Shown here: piece after piece, positions 8,146-17,086 of the stretch
How the letters are laid out: the number at the start of each line of letters is the position of its first letter
How positions within the stretch are numbered: position 1 is the first letter of the stretch
Source: Rhizobium sp. NXC14
GTDB lineage: Bacteria; Pseudomonadota; Alphaproteobacteria; Rhizobiales; Rhizobiaceae
Direction: 5' to 3'
Length of the DNA: 64,000 nucleotides
Assembly (NCBI RefSeq): GCF_002117485.1
Contig: NZ_CP021033.1
Coordinates: 744,001-808,000, forward strand
Program-made: the position numbers and the translations under genes
Notes under the pieces: generated by a model
Databases searched by the model: none
What the model was told of the DNA's origin: nothing
What the model saw: only the letters and a program-made list of their open reading frames with translations

Positions 8146-9444
8146 ATGCAAACCATATCGAAACGGAAATTCATCAAATCATCCGCGGCGCTGGCGATTG
8201 GAACCGCCATCTTCGCTTTCGCTGCTTCACAAGCCTTTGCCGAGAGCACGAAGATCATCTACCAGACGTTCCTGGATCCGAACAATGCAAAGGATCCCCG
8301 GTCCGCCGCTCAGACGAAGATGATTGACGCATTTCAGGCGAAGAACCCGGACATCAAGGTCGAGCTGCTTGTCGATCCGACCGGGGGGGCAGCAGCACGC
8401 GCCATCAAGTCCGGTAGCCAGACACCGGACGTGATCCGCGTCGTCGGCTTCGCAGTTTCTGAATTCGCTGCCACTGGAAATCTCCTCCAGCTCGACGATT
8501 TGGTGAAGAAGGAAAGCATTCCCGACGACGACTGGCTCCTGCCTCTGTCGAGCACGAAGGTCGGCGGAAAGCTTTATGCTCTCCCCCAAGACTTCCGTAT
8601 TCCAATCCTCTACTATCGCAAGAGCATGTTGGAGAAGGCCGGCGTTAAGCCGCCGACAACCTGGGATGAGGTGTGTGCACTGGGCGACAAATTCGGTCAG
8701 TCCGATACCATCACCTTCGCCGTACCGCTCGGAGCGACGGGCGGGCTTGGTGGGGCCCAAAGCCTTGGCGAATTCTTCCTGAGCACGATGCTGCCTGGAA
8801 ACGGCGGTGAATATTTCACCCCCGAAGGCAAGATCGCGTTCTCCAAAGAGTCATTCATCAAGGCCGCGCAAACGATCAAAGACTTTTATACGAAGTGCAA
8901 AGTGACCCCGCTGCGCAGCGCACAGATGGGATTCAACGAGTTGCACGATGCCCTTCGGTCTGGCAGCGCAGCGACGGCGGTGTTTGGAGTCTATCGCTAC
9001 AAGACGGTGAAGCAGCAAGGCGGCGGTGATGATCTGGCCTGGGCTCCGGCGCCGGGATATACGGCAAACGACAAACAGACGGTCTACAGCTACAACATCG
9101 CGATCAACAAGAAGACGGCCAACCCAGATGCCGCCTGGACTTTCATGAAGTTCATGGTGTCACCGGAGGCTCAAGCGTTCGCAGCCGAAGGCGGCGAGGT
9201 TGTATCACGCAAGTCAGCCTATGCCGCACCGTATTTCCAAAGCGACGCTGGTAAAGACCAGAAGGCGTGGGCCGACCTGGTAACCCAACGTGGTCAAACC
9301 GTGACCTACACCCCTATCCTCTCGACGTATCACACCATCCTGGGCGAAGCGTTCCAGCGAATGATCCTGAAAGACGGCTCGCCGGCAGATGCCTACGATG
9401 AACTGGTCGAGCGGTATGGAGCGGCACTCGCGAAGGCACAGTAA
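8146..9444 (+). CDS. Extracellular sugar-binding protein of the ABC importer (SBP family 1)
   Basis: 432 residues. The start at 8146 is set by GGGAGGAAG just upstream; a longer frame from 7981 runs through the permease gene. The signal peptide is residues 1-31 (SKRKFIKSSAALAIGTAIFA, cleavage after SQAFA). KRKFIK resembles a twin-arginine motif with Lys-Arg in place of Arg-Arg, so Tat export is possible but not certain. The mature part has family 1 solute-binding features (YYRKSMLEKAGVKPPTTWDEV, AWTFMKFMVSPEAQ). It delivers the ligand to the two permeases. Two hairpins follow the stop. Confidence 0.92.
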   Translation: MQTISKRKFIKSSAALAIGTAIFAFAASQAFAESTKIIYQTFLDPNNAKDPRSAAQTKMIDAFQAKNPDIKVELLVDPTGGAAARAIKSGSQTPDVIRVVGFAVSEFAATGNLLQLDDLVKKESIPDDDWLLPLSSTKVGGKLYALPQDFRIPILYYRKSMLEKAGVKPPTTWDEVCALGDKFGQSDTITFAVPLGATGGLGGAQSLGEFFLSTMLPGNGGEYFTPEGKIAFSKESFIKAAQTIKDFYTKCKVTPLRSAQMGFNELHDALRSGSAATAVFGVYRYKTVKQQGGGDDLAWAPAPGYTANDKQTVYSYNIAINKKTANPDAAWTFMKFMVSPEAQAFAAEGGEVVSRKSAYAAPYFQSDAGKDQKAWADLVTQRGQTVTYTPILSTYHTILGEAFQRMILKDGSPADAYDELVERYGAALAKAQ

Positions 9445-9446
9445 TC

Positions 9447-9494
9447 GGCCTTCTTTAACAAGGCCGGATGGGGGGAATAGTCACCGCCATCCGG
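9447..9494 (+). other. Two tandem stem-loops after the binding-protein gene
   Basis: The first hairpin is GGCCTT-N7-AAGGCC (9447-9465); the second is CCGGATGG-N15-CCATCCGG (9464-9494). They overlap by two bases and lie directly behind the binding-protein stop. Such hairpins commonly end transcription or protect a highly expressed binding-protein mRNA. There is no long T tract. Confidence 0.5.
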
Positions 9495-9678
9495 TTCTCC
9501 CAGATGGTTGTCTACGGACACCGTCAAAAAATACTACCGCCAGTATTAGCAGCTTGGCGGCCCCAGTCTCGCTCAACGTCGGCTGAAAAAGCCAACGGGC
9601 ATTGCTGCGCCATGATCTTAGGTCGTGCGCGAACCACGCGTGAGTGAGCCACCATCAAAGTGATAGGAAGCATCAGCT

Positions 9679-10746
9679 ATGAGATATCGTTACCTCGGTA
9701 GAACTGGAGTTCAGGTCAGCGAGTACATGCTGGGCACGATGAGCTACGGATCGGACGGGAATACTGACGAGAAAGAGTGCATAGACATCCTGCACAGTGC
9801 GCTCGATCGCGGCATCAACTTTATCGACACTGCTGACACGTACTCCCATGGTGAATCCGAGGAGATCGTCGGCAAAGCGATTGCCGGCCGTCGAGACAAA
9901 GTGGTACTTGCGACCAAGTTTCGTCTCGCGGCCGGTGAGGGGCGCAACGAACAAGGCGCGTCGCGCTACTGGATCATGAAACAGGTCGAGAACAGCCTGC
10001 GAAGGCTAAATACTGATCACATCGATCTTTACCAAATGCATCGACCCGACCTTCAGACCGATCTTGACGAAACACTCGGCGCTCTCGACGATCTCGTGGC
10101 CCAAGGCAAGGTTCGGTATATCGGCTGTTCGACACTGCCGAGCTGGTATCTTGCAGAGACACAATCTGTAAGCCGCTTGAACAAGACGGCGCGATTCATC
10201 AATGAAAGCTCGCCCTACTCGATTTTTCAACGGGCGGTGGAGAGGGAGACCCTGCCCGCCGTTCAACACTACCGCATGGGCTTCACAGCCTGGAGCCCAC
10301 TGAATGGGGGCTGGTTGACTGGCAAGTACAAGGCTGATGGCTCAGTGCCGCCAGGATCCAGGGCCGAGCGGGTAAAAGGACAGTGGGGGCAGCACTACCC
10401 GATCTTGCAAACCCGCTTCGATATGCAACGCGAGGGTAACAGGCGCAAACTGGAACTGCTTCAAGAACTTGAGCGCGTTGCGACAGAGGCAGGTGTGTCT
10501 CTTATGCACATGGCTCAGGCGTTCCCACTTGCGCACGCAGCAGTGACATCTGTGATCCTCGGTCCTCGAACGCTGGAGCAGTTCAAGAGCATGGAAGCGG
10601 GGTTTGAGACAGTTCTCCAGTCAGCGACGCTTGACCGGATTGACGCGCTTGTTCCACCGGGCTCGCTCATAGAAGAGGCCGACCGTGGTTATGTTTCTCC
10701 TTGGCTCGCGCCAGAGGTTCGTCGCTATCCGGGGAAGGCTATCTGA
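9679..10746 (+). CDS. Aldo/keto reductase
   Basis: 355 residues, NADPH-dependent TIM-barrel oxidoreductase. The catalytic tetrad is visible: Asp50 and Tyr55 in FIDTADTYSHGESEE, Lys80 in VVLATKF, His121 in YQMHRPD. It belongs to the YghZ/Kv-beta-like subgroup by motifs such as NESSPYSIFQR and AWSPLNGGWLTGKY. It lies 234 bp after the importer's binding-protein gene and 128 bp before the isomerase gene, so it may start a second transcript of the island. Likely role is reduction or oxidation of a sugar-derived carbonyl. Confidence 0.92.
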   Translation: MRYRYLGRTGVQVSEYMLGTMSYGSDGNTDEKECIDILHSALDRGINFIDTADTYSHGESEEIVGKAIAGRRDKVVLATKFRLAAGEGRNEQGASRYWIMKQVENSLRRLNTDHIDLYQMHRPDLQTDLDETLGALDDLVAQGKVRYIGCSTLPSWYLAETQSVSRLNKTARFINESSPYSIFQRAVERETLPAVQHYRMGFTAWSPLNGGWLTGKYKADGSVPPGSRAERVKGQWGQHYPILQTRFDMQREGNRRKLELLQELERVATEAGVSLMHMAQAFPLAHAAVTSVILGPRTLEQFKSMEAGFETVLQSATLDRIDALVPPGSLIEEADRGYVSPWLAPEVRRYPGKAI

Positions 10747-10874
10747 GTAAACGCGGACTGCCGCAGGCCTTCAGAACGACCGTCTGTGTGCCAATCGGAC
10801 GACACAACCCTGACACCGTTCCGGCGACCGAGCATGGTTTCAGAACCATTCATATTCAAGACCAAGAGGGGCCG

Positions 10875-11693
10875 ATGACGAACATTGTCTTCAACCACGC
10901 CACAGTGCGCGAGAGAGCAGATATGTTGACCTATCTTCGACTCTGCTCGGAGCGAGGACTCCAGACCGTTTCCATTTGGGGCGACGAGATTACCAAGGTC
11001 GGCGAGACCGACGCTCTTTCTGTTTTACAAGATTTTGGCATGACGGTCTCGGGATACAATCGTGTCGGTCCGTTGAATGCTTATTCATGTGATTCAGTTG
11101 AGGCGGAACTCGAGCGGGCGGCGAGATTTGAGGCTGACCACGTTTTCCTGTTTACGGGAGGCTTGCGAGACAATGAAAAGGATTTGGGTTCCGCGAGGCG
11201 AAGAATTGAAGATACAATTGGCAAGGTCCTCGACAGCGCTCGAAAGATTGGAGTGAAGCTCGCTATTGAGCCCCTCCATCCCATGGTCACGGGCGACCGA
11301 AGCGTCATTTCCAGTCTCTCCCACGCAAATTCTCTGTGCGAAGCGTTAGGACCGGGCATCGGAGTGGTCGTCGATGTCTATCATTGCTGGTGGGACGAGC
11401 GACTGCCAGCCGAAATCGCGCGTGCAGGCGATGCCGGCCGGCTCTTTGGATTTCATGTCAACGACTGGCTCATCCCTACGCGGCATCTCCTGACCGATCG
11501 GGGGATGATGGGAGACGGGATCATAGACCTGCGCGGCATCCACTCGATGATGCGACGGGCCGGATACGATGGAACGGTTGAGGTAGAGATCTTCTCCACC
11601 GACTGGTGGTCTCGCGACCCGGCGGAGGTGATGGATATCGCGATAGATCGCTGCCGTAACCTTTTCAGCACGGACGAGAAATCATGGCAGTGA
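10875..11693 (+). CDS. Sugar phosphate isomerase/epimerase family protein (TIM barrel), copy 1
   Basis: 272 residues from the ATG at 10875, preceded by GAGGGG; the longer frame overlaps the aldo/keto reductase. Metal-site residues of the xylose-isomerase-like barrel are present: Glu in LAIEPLHPM, Asp and His in VVVDVYHCWWD, His in GFHVNDW, Glu in VEVEIFSTDWW. This fold includes sugar epimerases, inosose dehydratases and 3-dehydroshikimate dehydratases. Linkage to the AroE-like gene, which overlaps its last 10 bases, makes a dehydratase or isomerase acting on the same cyclic or sugar-acid intermediate plausible (inference). Confidence 0.85.
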   Translation: MTNIVFNHATVRERADMLTYLRLCSERGLQTVSIWGDEITKVGETDALSVLQDFGMTVSGYNRVGPLNAYSCDSVEAELERAARFEADHVFLFTGGLRDNEKDLGSARRRIEDTIGKVLDSARKIGVKLAIEPLHPMVTGDRSVISSLSHANSLCEALGPGIGVVVDVYHCWWDERLPAEIARAGDAGRLFGFHVNDWLIPTRHLLTDRGMMGDGIIDLRGIHSMMRRAGYDGTVEVEIFSTDWWSRDPAEVMDIAIDRCRNLFSTDEKSWQ

Positions 11694-12511
11694 ACATTCC
11701 CAACCTCGACGGCAACTCGCGTGTCTACGCTGTGTTTGGCGATCCGATACATCAGGTCCAAACGCCGCGCCTGATAAACCCTATTTTCGCCGCCGCCGGG
11801 GTCAACATTTACGCAGTTCCCTTCCTGATCACCGCTGAACGTTTCGCAGCAGCGTGGGAGCTATTTTCTGCCATACCCAATCTCTGCGGCATCAGCACCA
11901 CGATCCCTCACAAAGTCGCGGCGGCCAAGAGGTGCTCAACGCTCACGCCGACAGCAAAGGCAGTCGGTGCCGTCAACTGCGTGCAGCGCGGAGAGGACGG
12001 CCAGATGAACGGTGCGCTTTTTGATGGCGTGGGCTTTGTTAACGGTCTTGGCGAGGCAAAGTCACGACTGCGCGGCGCTCGCGTGCTGATTGTCGGAGCC
12101 GGTGGAGCTGGTCGCACAATCGCGTTTGCCCTTGCTGAGGAAGGCGCTGCGAAGATCGATCTCATGGACCTTTCTGCTGAAGCCATCGCCTTCACCGCGG
12201 CAATGGTCAACACTTTTCGCAGTGAAGAATGCGCAGTTGCGGTCGATGGTTCGGCAGGCTGGGACTACGACATTGTCATCAATGCATCGCCGATCGGCGT
12301 CAAGGGCGACAGCATATTCCCTATGCCGACTTCCGCGATACGACCCGACATGCTCATCGCCGATATCGCCAGTTTAAGCGAGGAAACCGCGCTATTACGC
12401 GCTGCCAAGGCAGCCGGTGCGACGGTGTCTGACGGCAATGACATGCTGCTCGCGCAGATCCACCTGATGGCGGGTTTTGCCGCAGGTCTGCCGGCAGGAA
12501 CCGCGCTTTGA
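11684..12511 (+). CDS. Shikimate dehydrogenase-like oxidoreductase (AroE family, copy 2)
   Basis: 275 residues, overlapping the previous gene by 10 bases. It parallels the copy at 951: GDPIHQVQTPRLINPIFAAAG replaces the SxSP substrate motif, TIPHKVAA keeps the catalytic lysine, GAVNC keeps the Asn, LFDGVGF keeps the Asp but has Phe where AroE has Thr. The NAD(P) loop is VGAGGAGRT. The two copies share the Q-x-x-TP-x(3)-NP-x-FA-A-x-G signature, so they diverged from a common non-canonical ancestor and may act on stereoisomers or successive intermediates. Confidence 0.85.
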   Translation: MAVNIPNLDGNSRVYAVFGDPIHQVQTPRLINPIFAAAGVNIYAVPFLITAERFAAAWELFSAIPNLCGISTTIPHKVAAAKRCSTLTPTAKAVGAVNCVQRGEDGQMNGALFDGVGFVNGLGEAKSRLRGARVLIVGAGGAGRTIAFALAEEGAAKIDLMDLSAEAIAFTAAMVNTFRSEECAVAVDGSAGWDYDIVINASPIGVKGDSIFPMPTSAIRPDMLIADIASLSEETALLRAAKAAGATVSDGNDMLLAQIHLMAGFAAGLPAGTAL

Positions 12512-12539
12512 CAATCCGGAAAGAGAGAAAGAGTACATC

Positions 12540-13472
12540 ATGAAGATCCAAGCCCAGGGTATCGTCCCCGTCATGCTTACCCCGTTCACGCCGAATAACC
12601 GGATCGATTGGGAAGGCCTGGAGCGGCTGGTGGAGTGGTATATCGCCAACGGCGCCGACACCCTCTTTGCCGTCTGCCAGTCGAGCGAGATGCAGAAGTT
12701 GTCCCTTGAAGAGCGAGTTGAGCTTTCCAAGAGAGTAGTCTCGCTGGCGGGCGGGCGTGTACCGGTCATCTCATCAGGGCATATCAGCGAGAGCCGTGAT
12801 GATCAGCGCGCCGAATTGGCGGCGATGGCCGAGACTGGGATCGATGCGCTTGTCTTGGTCAGCAACAGGTTAGACACCAAGAATGAAGGAACCGAAGCAT
12901 TTCGTTCCAGCCTCGACGCGATCATGAGCTGGCTTCCCAGCGACCTACCCCTGGGTCTGTACGAATGCCCGGCGCCCTATCGCCGTCTCTTGAGCGATGA
13001 CGAGTTCAAGCTGTGCCGCGACACCGGCCGCTTCGTAACGCTGAAAGATGTTTCCTGCGATCTCGAAACCGTCAAGCGACGCGTCGCGCTCTCTGGCGAT
13101 TCCGGCTTTGCAATTGTTAATGCCAATGCAGCCATCGCCGCAGCCGCTATGCGGGCGGGCTCGAAAGGCTTCTCTGGCGTCTTCACCAATATCCACCCCG
13201 ACCTATACGCTTGGCTTTACAAGCACGCGTCGGAAGACAGCGATCTGCGCCGCGAACTTGAAATCTTTCTGGCACTAGCGGCGATGGCCGAGCCGATGGG
13301 ATATCCGGGTCTTGCCAAGGTTTGGCACAAACGACTTGGCACCTTTGAGAGCGTCCATTCTCGTGTGACGGATTATGACATCGCCGAACGGCACTGGGCA
13401 GTCATGGATCTTCTCGACCATATTCAGCAGGGCACGGAGAGATTTCGCCAGCGGATCAAGCAGGCGTCCTGA
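12540..13472 (+). CDS. Dihydrodipicolinate synthase family aldolase/dehydratase
   Basis: 310 residues from the ATG at 12540. TIM-barrel class I lyase: Schiff-base lysine at Lys169 (VTLKDVS) and the proton-relay Tyr141 in LYECPAPYRRL. The usual TTGE pyruvate loop reads CQSSEM (46-51), and YECPAPYRR replaces the YNVPxRTG of DapA, so lysine biosynthesis is unlikely. It probably cleaves or dehydrates a 2-keto-3-deoxy acid, releasing or using pyruvate. It follows the AroE-like gene after 28 bp and belongs to the same operon. Confidence 0.87.
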   Translation: MKIQAQGIVPVMLTPFTPNNRIDWEGLERLVEWYIANGADTLFAVCQSSEMQKLSLEERVELSKRVVSLAGGRVPVISSGHISESRDDQRAELAAMAETGIDALVLVSNRLDTKNEGTEAFRSSLDAIMSWLPSDLPLGLYECPAPYRRLLSDDEFKLCRDTGRFVTLKDVSCDLETVKRRVALSGDSGFAIVNANAAIAAAAMRAGSKGFSGVFTNIHPDLYAWLYKHASEDSDLRRELEIFLALAAMAEPMGYPGLAKVWHKRLGTFESVHSRVTDYDIAERHWAVMDLLDHIQQGTERFRQRIKQAS

Positions 13473-13603
13473 GAATAGTGGCCGGTGGGTTTTGCTTCGA
13501 ACGGCATAGGTCGCCGAGAGCGCCTCCGTTCAAAGCACTGATCGTCGGATGGCCGGATGCCTTGAGCGTCCAGGTGCGCCGTCGAAATGACCAAGAGGCA
13601 GAG

Positions 13604-14392
13604 ATGACTTCCATGCTAGCAACATCTGACATAATTGCATTGACCCATCAGCTATACAGCCTCCGTCAAAATGGAAGCCAGGTTCTGACAGATCAGCTCG
13701 TATCAGTGCCCGGATCCCTTGAGGAAGCGATAGAGGTACAGAACCAGCTTTCGAAGCTTGAGGGAGCAGACGTCAAGGCCTGGAAAGTAGCTAAGTCCCC
13801 CGGCGGCGACCCTGTCGCCGCTCCGCTTCATCCCTACCTGGATAATCTTCCCCGTGCGGTGCTTTCTTGGCGAAGGGCTATGAAAATCGAGGTGGAGATT
13901 GCCGTCGAGCTTTGCCAGGATCTGCCTGTTCGCACGGATAGAACCTATGAGCGGGCCGACATCGAGGCGGCGATTTCCAACGCCTACCTCGGCGCTGAAA
14001 TGGTTTGGAGCGGCATTTCGGAAGGCGGCAGCATTTCCTTCTTAGCCTTTCTGGCAGATCGCCTTGGAAACACGGGCTACGTACGAGGACAAGCCCTACC
14101 CTTGGCAGCCCTTCAGCCCGGTTCGAATTTTCCTCTCGAGCTTAGGCTCAACGACAAGGTCGCCTTCGACGCTGCCGGACGGCACCCGACGGAAGACCCG
14201 CTTACCTGGCTCTGCGATTACGCAAACGACCGATCAAGGCCCGCGACCGCGCTTAGAGCAGGCTCGATCATCACGACAGGAAGCCTGTGCGGTGCAATCG
14301 AGATTCCCGGTCCGGGCAACGTATCCATCAAGCTCGGCGAGTATACTGGGCTGCATTTCGGAATTAGTGAACCCGCGCGACGAGGAGGCTGA
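13604..14392 (+). CDS. 2-keto-4-pentenoate hydratase / MhpD-like protein
   Basis: 262 residues from the ATG at 13604 (AGAGGCAGAG just upstream); the longer GTG frame from 13478 has an Arg-rich leader unlike the family. Hydratase/decarboxylase features of the fumarylacetoacetase-like fold are visible: WKVAKSP (where MhpD has WKIG), KIEVEIAVELCQDLP with metal-binding Glu residues, and the C-terminal stretch ITTGSLCGAIEI where the family has the ...TGS... motif. The family handles 2-keto-enoic acids or deoxy keto acids. This fits the end of a dehydration pathway started by the lyase upstream. Confidence 0.8.
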   Translation: MTSMLATSDIIALTHQLYSLRQNGSQVLTDQLVSVPGSLEEAIEVQNQLSKLEGADVKAWKVAKSPGGDPVAAPLHPYLDNLPRAVLSWRRAMKIEVEIAVELCQDLPVRTDRTYERADIEAAISNAYLGAEMVWSGISEGGSISFLAFLADRLGNTGYVRGQALPLAALQPGSNFPLELRLNDKVAFDAAGRHPTEDPLTWLCDYANDRSRPATALRAGSIITTGSLCGAIEIPGPGNVSIKLGEYTGLHFGISEPARRGG

Positions 14393-14685
14393 AGCAATGC
14401 AGCTGAAGGTCGTCGCCACAATGAAGGCTTTGCCCTACACGAGGCGGCACTCCTCTTCCTATTGCCCCCGCGGTCTTTCTAGTTCGGGTTTTCCCAGCTT
14501 CGAAATGAAGCTCAGGCCTGAGCTCATTGGCAGAGCGACAGCTATGGCGCGTAGAGCGATCGAGGCTCTGCGAGGGCGAAGACCCTCGATCAATCAAACC
14601 CAATTTGCGGCCGCCCAGGGGCAATGTGGGAGCATGCCACAATCAACACAGCTTCGAAAGCTCACGAAGCGAAAGGGAGACATCA

Positions 14686-15495
14686 ATGATTATCAACACT
14701 TTTTCCTATCTTTGGAAATCCACTGCTGTGGAGGCAATGACTGAACTAACTCGACATGGCTTCAAGGTGTTTGAAGTTCCCGTAAGCTCTCCTCACTGCT
14801 GGCCGGACGAGATGCCGGCAGGATTGCGGTCGGATGCGAAGAAGCAGCTGCAGGATCATGGGGCAAGCGTCAAGTCGCTGAATGCTGGCGGATATGACAT
14901 CAACCTCGCCAGCCCGGCAGCAAACATGCGGCGCAAAAGCACGGATCATATCAAAGATGTCATCGATCTAGCGGTCGATTGGGGAGTGACGGACGTCGTG
15001 ATCTCTCCAGGAACACGCCGCCCGATGATTTCCCCGACGATCGCCCAAGCCCTTGGCTGGCTATATGAGAGTCTCGACGTGCTTCTGCCGGTTGCGAAGC
15101 AGGCCGGCGTGCGGCTACTCATGGAGAATACCCCATATTGTTTCAGGCCAACGATCGATGAACTCGTCAGCGTCGTCGAGGAAATCAAAAGCGACGGCCT
15201 GAGTATCGTCTATGACGTCGCAAACGCGGCCTATATCGGGGAGGATCCCGTAGCCGCTCTTAGAGCGCATTACGCGAATATAGGCCTGGTACATATCTCG
15301 GATACGGGAACAGACGTGTGGGGTCACGATCCAATCGGTACGGGGATCGTAGATTTCGAGGGTTTGGGACGCGCCGTCGATTCAGTCTTCAGCCTTGATC
15401 GCGTCGTTCTCGAGATTATTCGCGAAGAAGAACCACTGTTGGAAATTAACAAAGGACTGCAGGAGCTCAAAAAAAGGGGCTGGAGGATTGATTGA
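14686..15495 (+). CDS. Sugar phosphate isomerase/epimerase family protein (TIM barrel), copy 2
   Basis: 269 residues from the ATG at 14686, with AAGGGAGA upstream. The metal-binding set of the xylose-isomerase-like barrel is present: Glu in LMENTPYC, Asp in IVYDVANAA, His in LVHISDTG, Glu in VVLEIIREE. It is not a close copy of the protein at 10875. A 293-base gap separates it from the MhpD-like gene, without a convincing gene in between. Its role is epimerisation, isomerisation or dehydration of a sugar-like intermediate; the substrate is unknown. Confidence 0.83.
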   Translation: MIINTFSYLWKSTAVEAMTELTRHGFKVFEVPVSSPHCWPDEMPAGLRSDAKKQLQDHGASVKSLNAGGYDINLASPAANMRRKSTDHIKDVIDLAVDWGVTDVVISPGTRRPMISPTIAQALGWLYESLDVLLPVAKQAGVRLLMENTPYCFRPTIDELVSVVEEIKSDGLSIVYDVANAAYIGEDPVAALRAHYANIGLVHISDTGTDVWGHDPIGTGIVDFEGLGRAVDSVFSLDRVVLEIIREEEPLLEINKGLQELKKRGWRID

Positions 15496-15650
15496 TTAAC
15501 CCGCATCGCAACCACTCACCGTGCGCGCGGGGCGCGGGAACCTGTATGACAATGTATCGGAACACGCACCCTAGCTCCCGCAGCAGCTCGCTGAGGATGT
15601 ACTGTCAACAGGTTTCAAAACTCCAATATTCCTAGAATAGCGTTGCAAAG

Positions 15651-15665
15651 TGGAAATGACTTCCA
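15651..15665. promoter_or_regulatory. IclR-type operator, copy 3
   Basis: TGGAAATGACTTCCA is a perfect 5+5 dyad with a 5-base spacer, the same geometry as the sites at 4184 and 5118. It differs at one position from the E. coli IclR consensus as I recall it (TGGAAATNATTTCCA). It lies 29 bp before the SDR start codon, which extends the proposed regulon to the far end of the island. Confidence 0.65.
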
Positions 15666-15693
15666 TATCATTCCATCCAAACGGAGAAGCATT

Positions 15694-16485
15694 ATGAGAG
15701 TTTTGGTCAGTGGAGGAAGTCGCGGAATTGGCGCGGCGGTTTGTATCCGGATCGCCGAGGCCGCGGCATCAAGAGGTGAGCGTGCGCAGATCGCCGTGTG
15801 TGGCCTTGGTTCATCCGAAGGGCAAGAGGATGTTGCGCAATCGGTACGCGCGTTGGGAGGCGATGCTATTGCGTTGTCCGGCGATCTGAGCAACGTCGAT
15901 GTGGCCCCAAGCCTCGTAGAGACGGCGGTATCGGAATTCGGTGGTCTAGACGCTCTGGTCGCCAATGCCGGCGTGGCAAGTCCCGGAAACATCTGTGATT
16001 TGTCGGTTGCTGATTGGGACAAGATGTTCGAGGTCAACCTTCGCGGGGCATGGCTTCTGGCTAAACACAGCTATCCGTATTTGAAGCAGAGCCGAGGCGC
16101 CGCATGCTTCACATCGTCAATGTCGGGACAGATACCTCATGCGGGATCAGGTGCCTATAGTCCAACCAAAGCGGCGCTGACTATGCTTGCACAAACCCTC
16201 GCCCTGGAATGGGCGCCAGATGGCATTCGCTCAAATGTCGTCTCTCCGGGAATGACGCATACTCCAATGTCTGCCAAGATGTACGCCGATCCAGCGATCA
16301 AGAGGGCAAGAGAGGATCTGATCCCGCTTTCGAGGATCGGCGATCCGAGAGACATTGCTAATGCAATTGAGTTCCTGATAAGCCCCCTTGCGGGTTACAT
16401 CACCGGTCAAGACCTCTGCGTCGACGGCGGTTTCTCGAAGTCAATCCTAAGCCACATCCCTGGGCGTCCAAGCTCAAAACCTTAG
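15694..16485 (+). CDS. SDR family oxidoreductase
   Basis: 263 residues from the ATG at 15694 (ACGGAGAAG upstream). Cofactor loop SGGSRGIG at 6-13, NAG motif in VANAGVA, catalytic YSPTK with the Ser in FTSSMSG. The C-terminus has the classical GQDLCVDGGFS. This is a classical NAD(P)-dependent short-chain dehydrogenase. The dyad just upstream links it to the IclR regulator 11 kb away. It is the last recognisable gene of the catabolic island. Confidence 0.9.
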   Translation: MRVLVSGGSRGIGAAVCIRIAEAAASRGERAQIAVCGLGSSEGQEDVAQSVRALGGDAIALSGDLSNVDVAPSLVETAVSEFGGLDALVANAGVASPGNICDLSVADWDKMFEVNLRGAWLLAKHSYPYLKQSRGAACFTSSMSGQIPHAGSGAYSPTKAALTMLAQTLALEWAPDGIRSNVVSPGMTHTPMSAKMYADPAIKRAREDLIPLSRIGDPRDIANAIEFLISPLAGYITGQDLCVDGGFSKSILSHIPGRPSSKP

Positions 16486-17086
16486 CCGGCAAGGTCGACC
16501 CAGCCGCAGGTTTGGCCGTCATTCCAACAGTTAGGTCCGGCAAATGTCTAAGCCTTAAAGCTTTGACGATCACAGGAATGGCATTGTGATCGTCAGAAAT
16601 TTATCAGCTGTCAAAGCCCGCCTCTCGTACCAAAGATGTTGCTGAAACGATCTTACCGCGGATCATATGCGAACGAATTCGAAGTAAGACGTGTTAAGGC
16701 GTTAACATCCGTAGTGGTTTGATTCGAACACTTGGAGCACATCTGACGACTGCGACAATGTCGTCAGCGTCTGCTTTCCAGATGATCAGGGGTTGGCCGC
16801 GCCGGTATCAGTTCGGGGTAGCGCAAGCACAGATCGAGCAGGATACCGGCCACAGGTTCGGCGCTCTGTCAACTGCGGGGGCCACCTCGCTTTCCCAGAT
16901 GCTGGCGAATGGATCAGGCCGCCCGCCGCCATGGCCGCGCTGCGCTTTCCTCTCGGACGAAGGCGCGGGGCTTTCTTAAGCCGTGAGGCGGTGCTTGCGC
17001 TGAAGCCAGACATCGCCGCCGCCGTCTACCGGCGGTGAGTTTTGTTCAATCTCATGCATGATCTCGCTAGCTGGTACGTGATCGGC
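16486..17086. other. Gene-poor stretch with degenerate coding sequence
   Basis: No intact gene. The 16793-17038 plus-strand frame contains a stretch reading CGGHLAFPDAGEWIRPP that faintly recalls the C-terminal CGHYLxEEAPEE region of haloacetate-dehalogenase-like hydrolases. The likeness is weak. It would fit with the decayed hydrolase N-terminus on the opposite strand just to the right, after an inversion. Confidence 0.3.
16564..16595. other. Perfect 11-bp inverted repeat after the SDR gene
   Basis: TGACGATCACA-N10-TGTGATCGTCA. The arms are perfect and the loop is 10 nt. It lies 79 bp behind the SDR stop, without a T tract on either side. It could be a weak terminator or a regulator site; no gene starts close by on the right. 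Confidence 0.5.

Noticed and set aside
13478..13603. N-terminal extension of the MhpD-like protein from a GTG
   Set aside because: The extra 42 residues are Arg-rich and non-conserved in character; AGAGGCAGAG directly precedes the ATG at 13604.
14398..14744. A 115-codon plus-strand frame with a GAGGAGG-like sequence upstream, between the MhpD-like gene and the isomerase
   Set aside because: The sequence is Ser/Arg-rich without a family, overlaps the well-supported isomerase start by 59 bases, and its ribosome-binding-like bases are the end of the MhpD gene.
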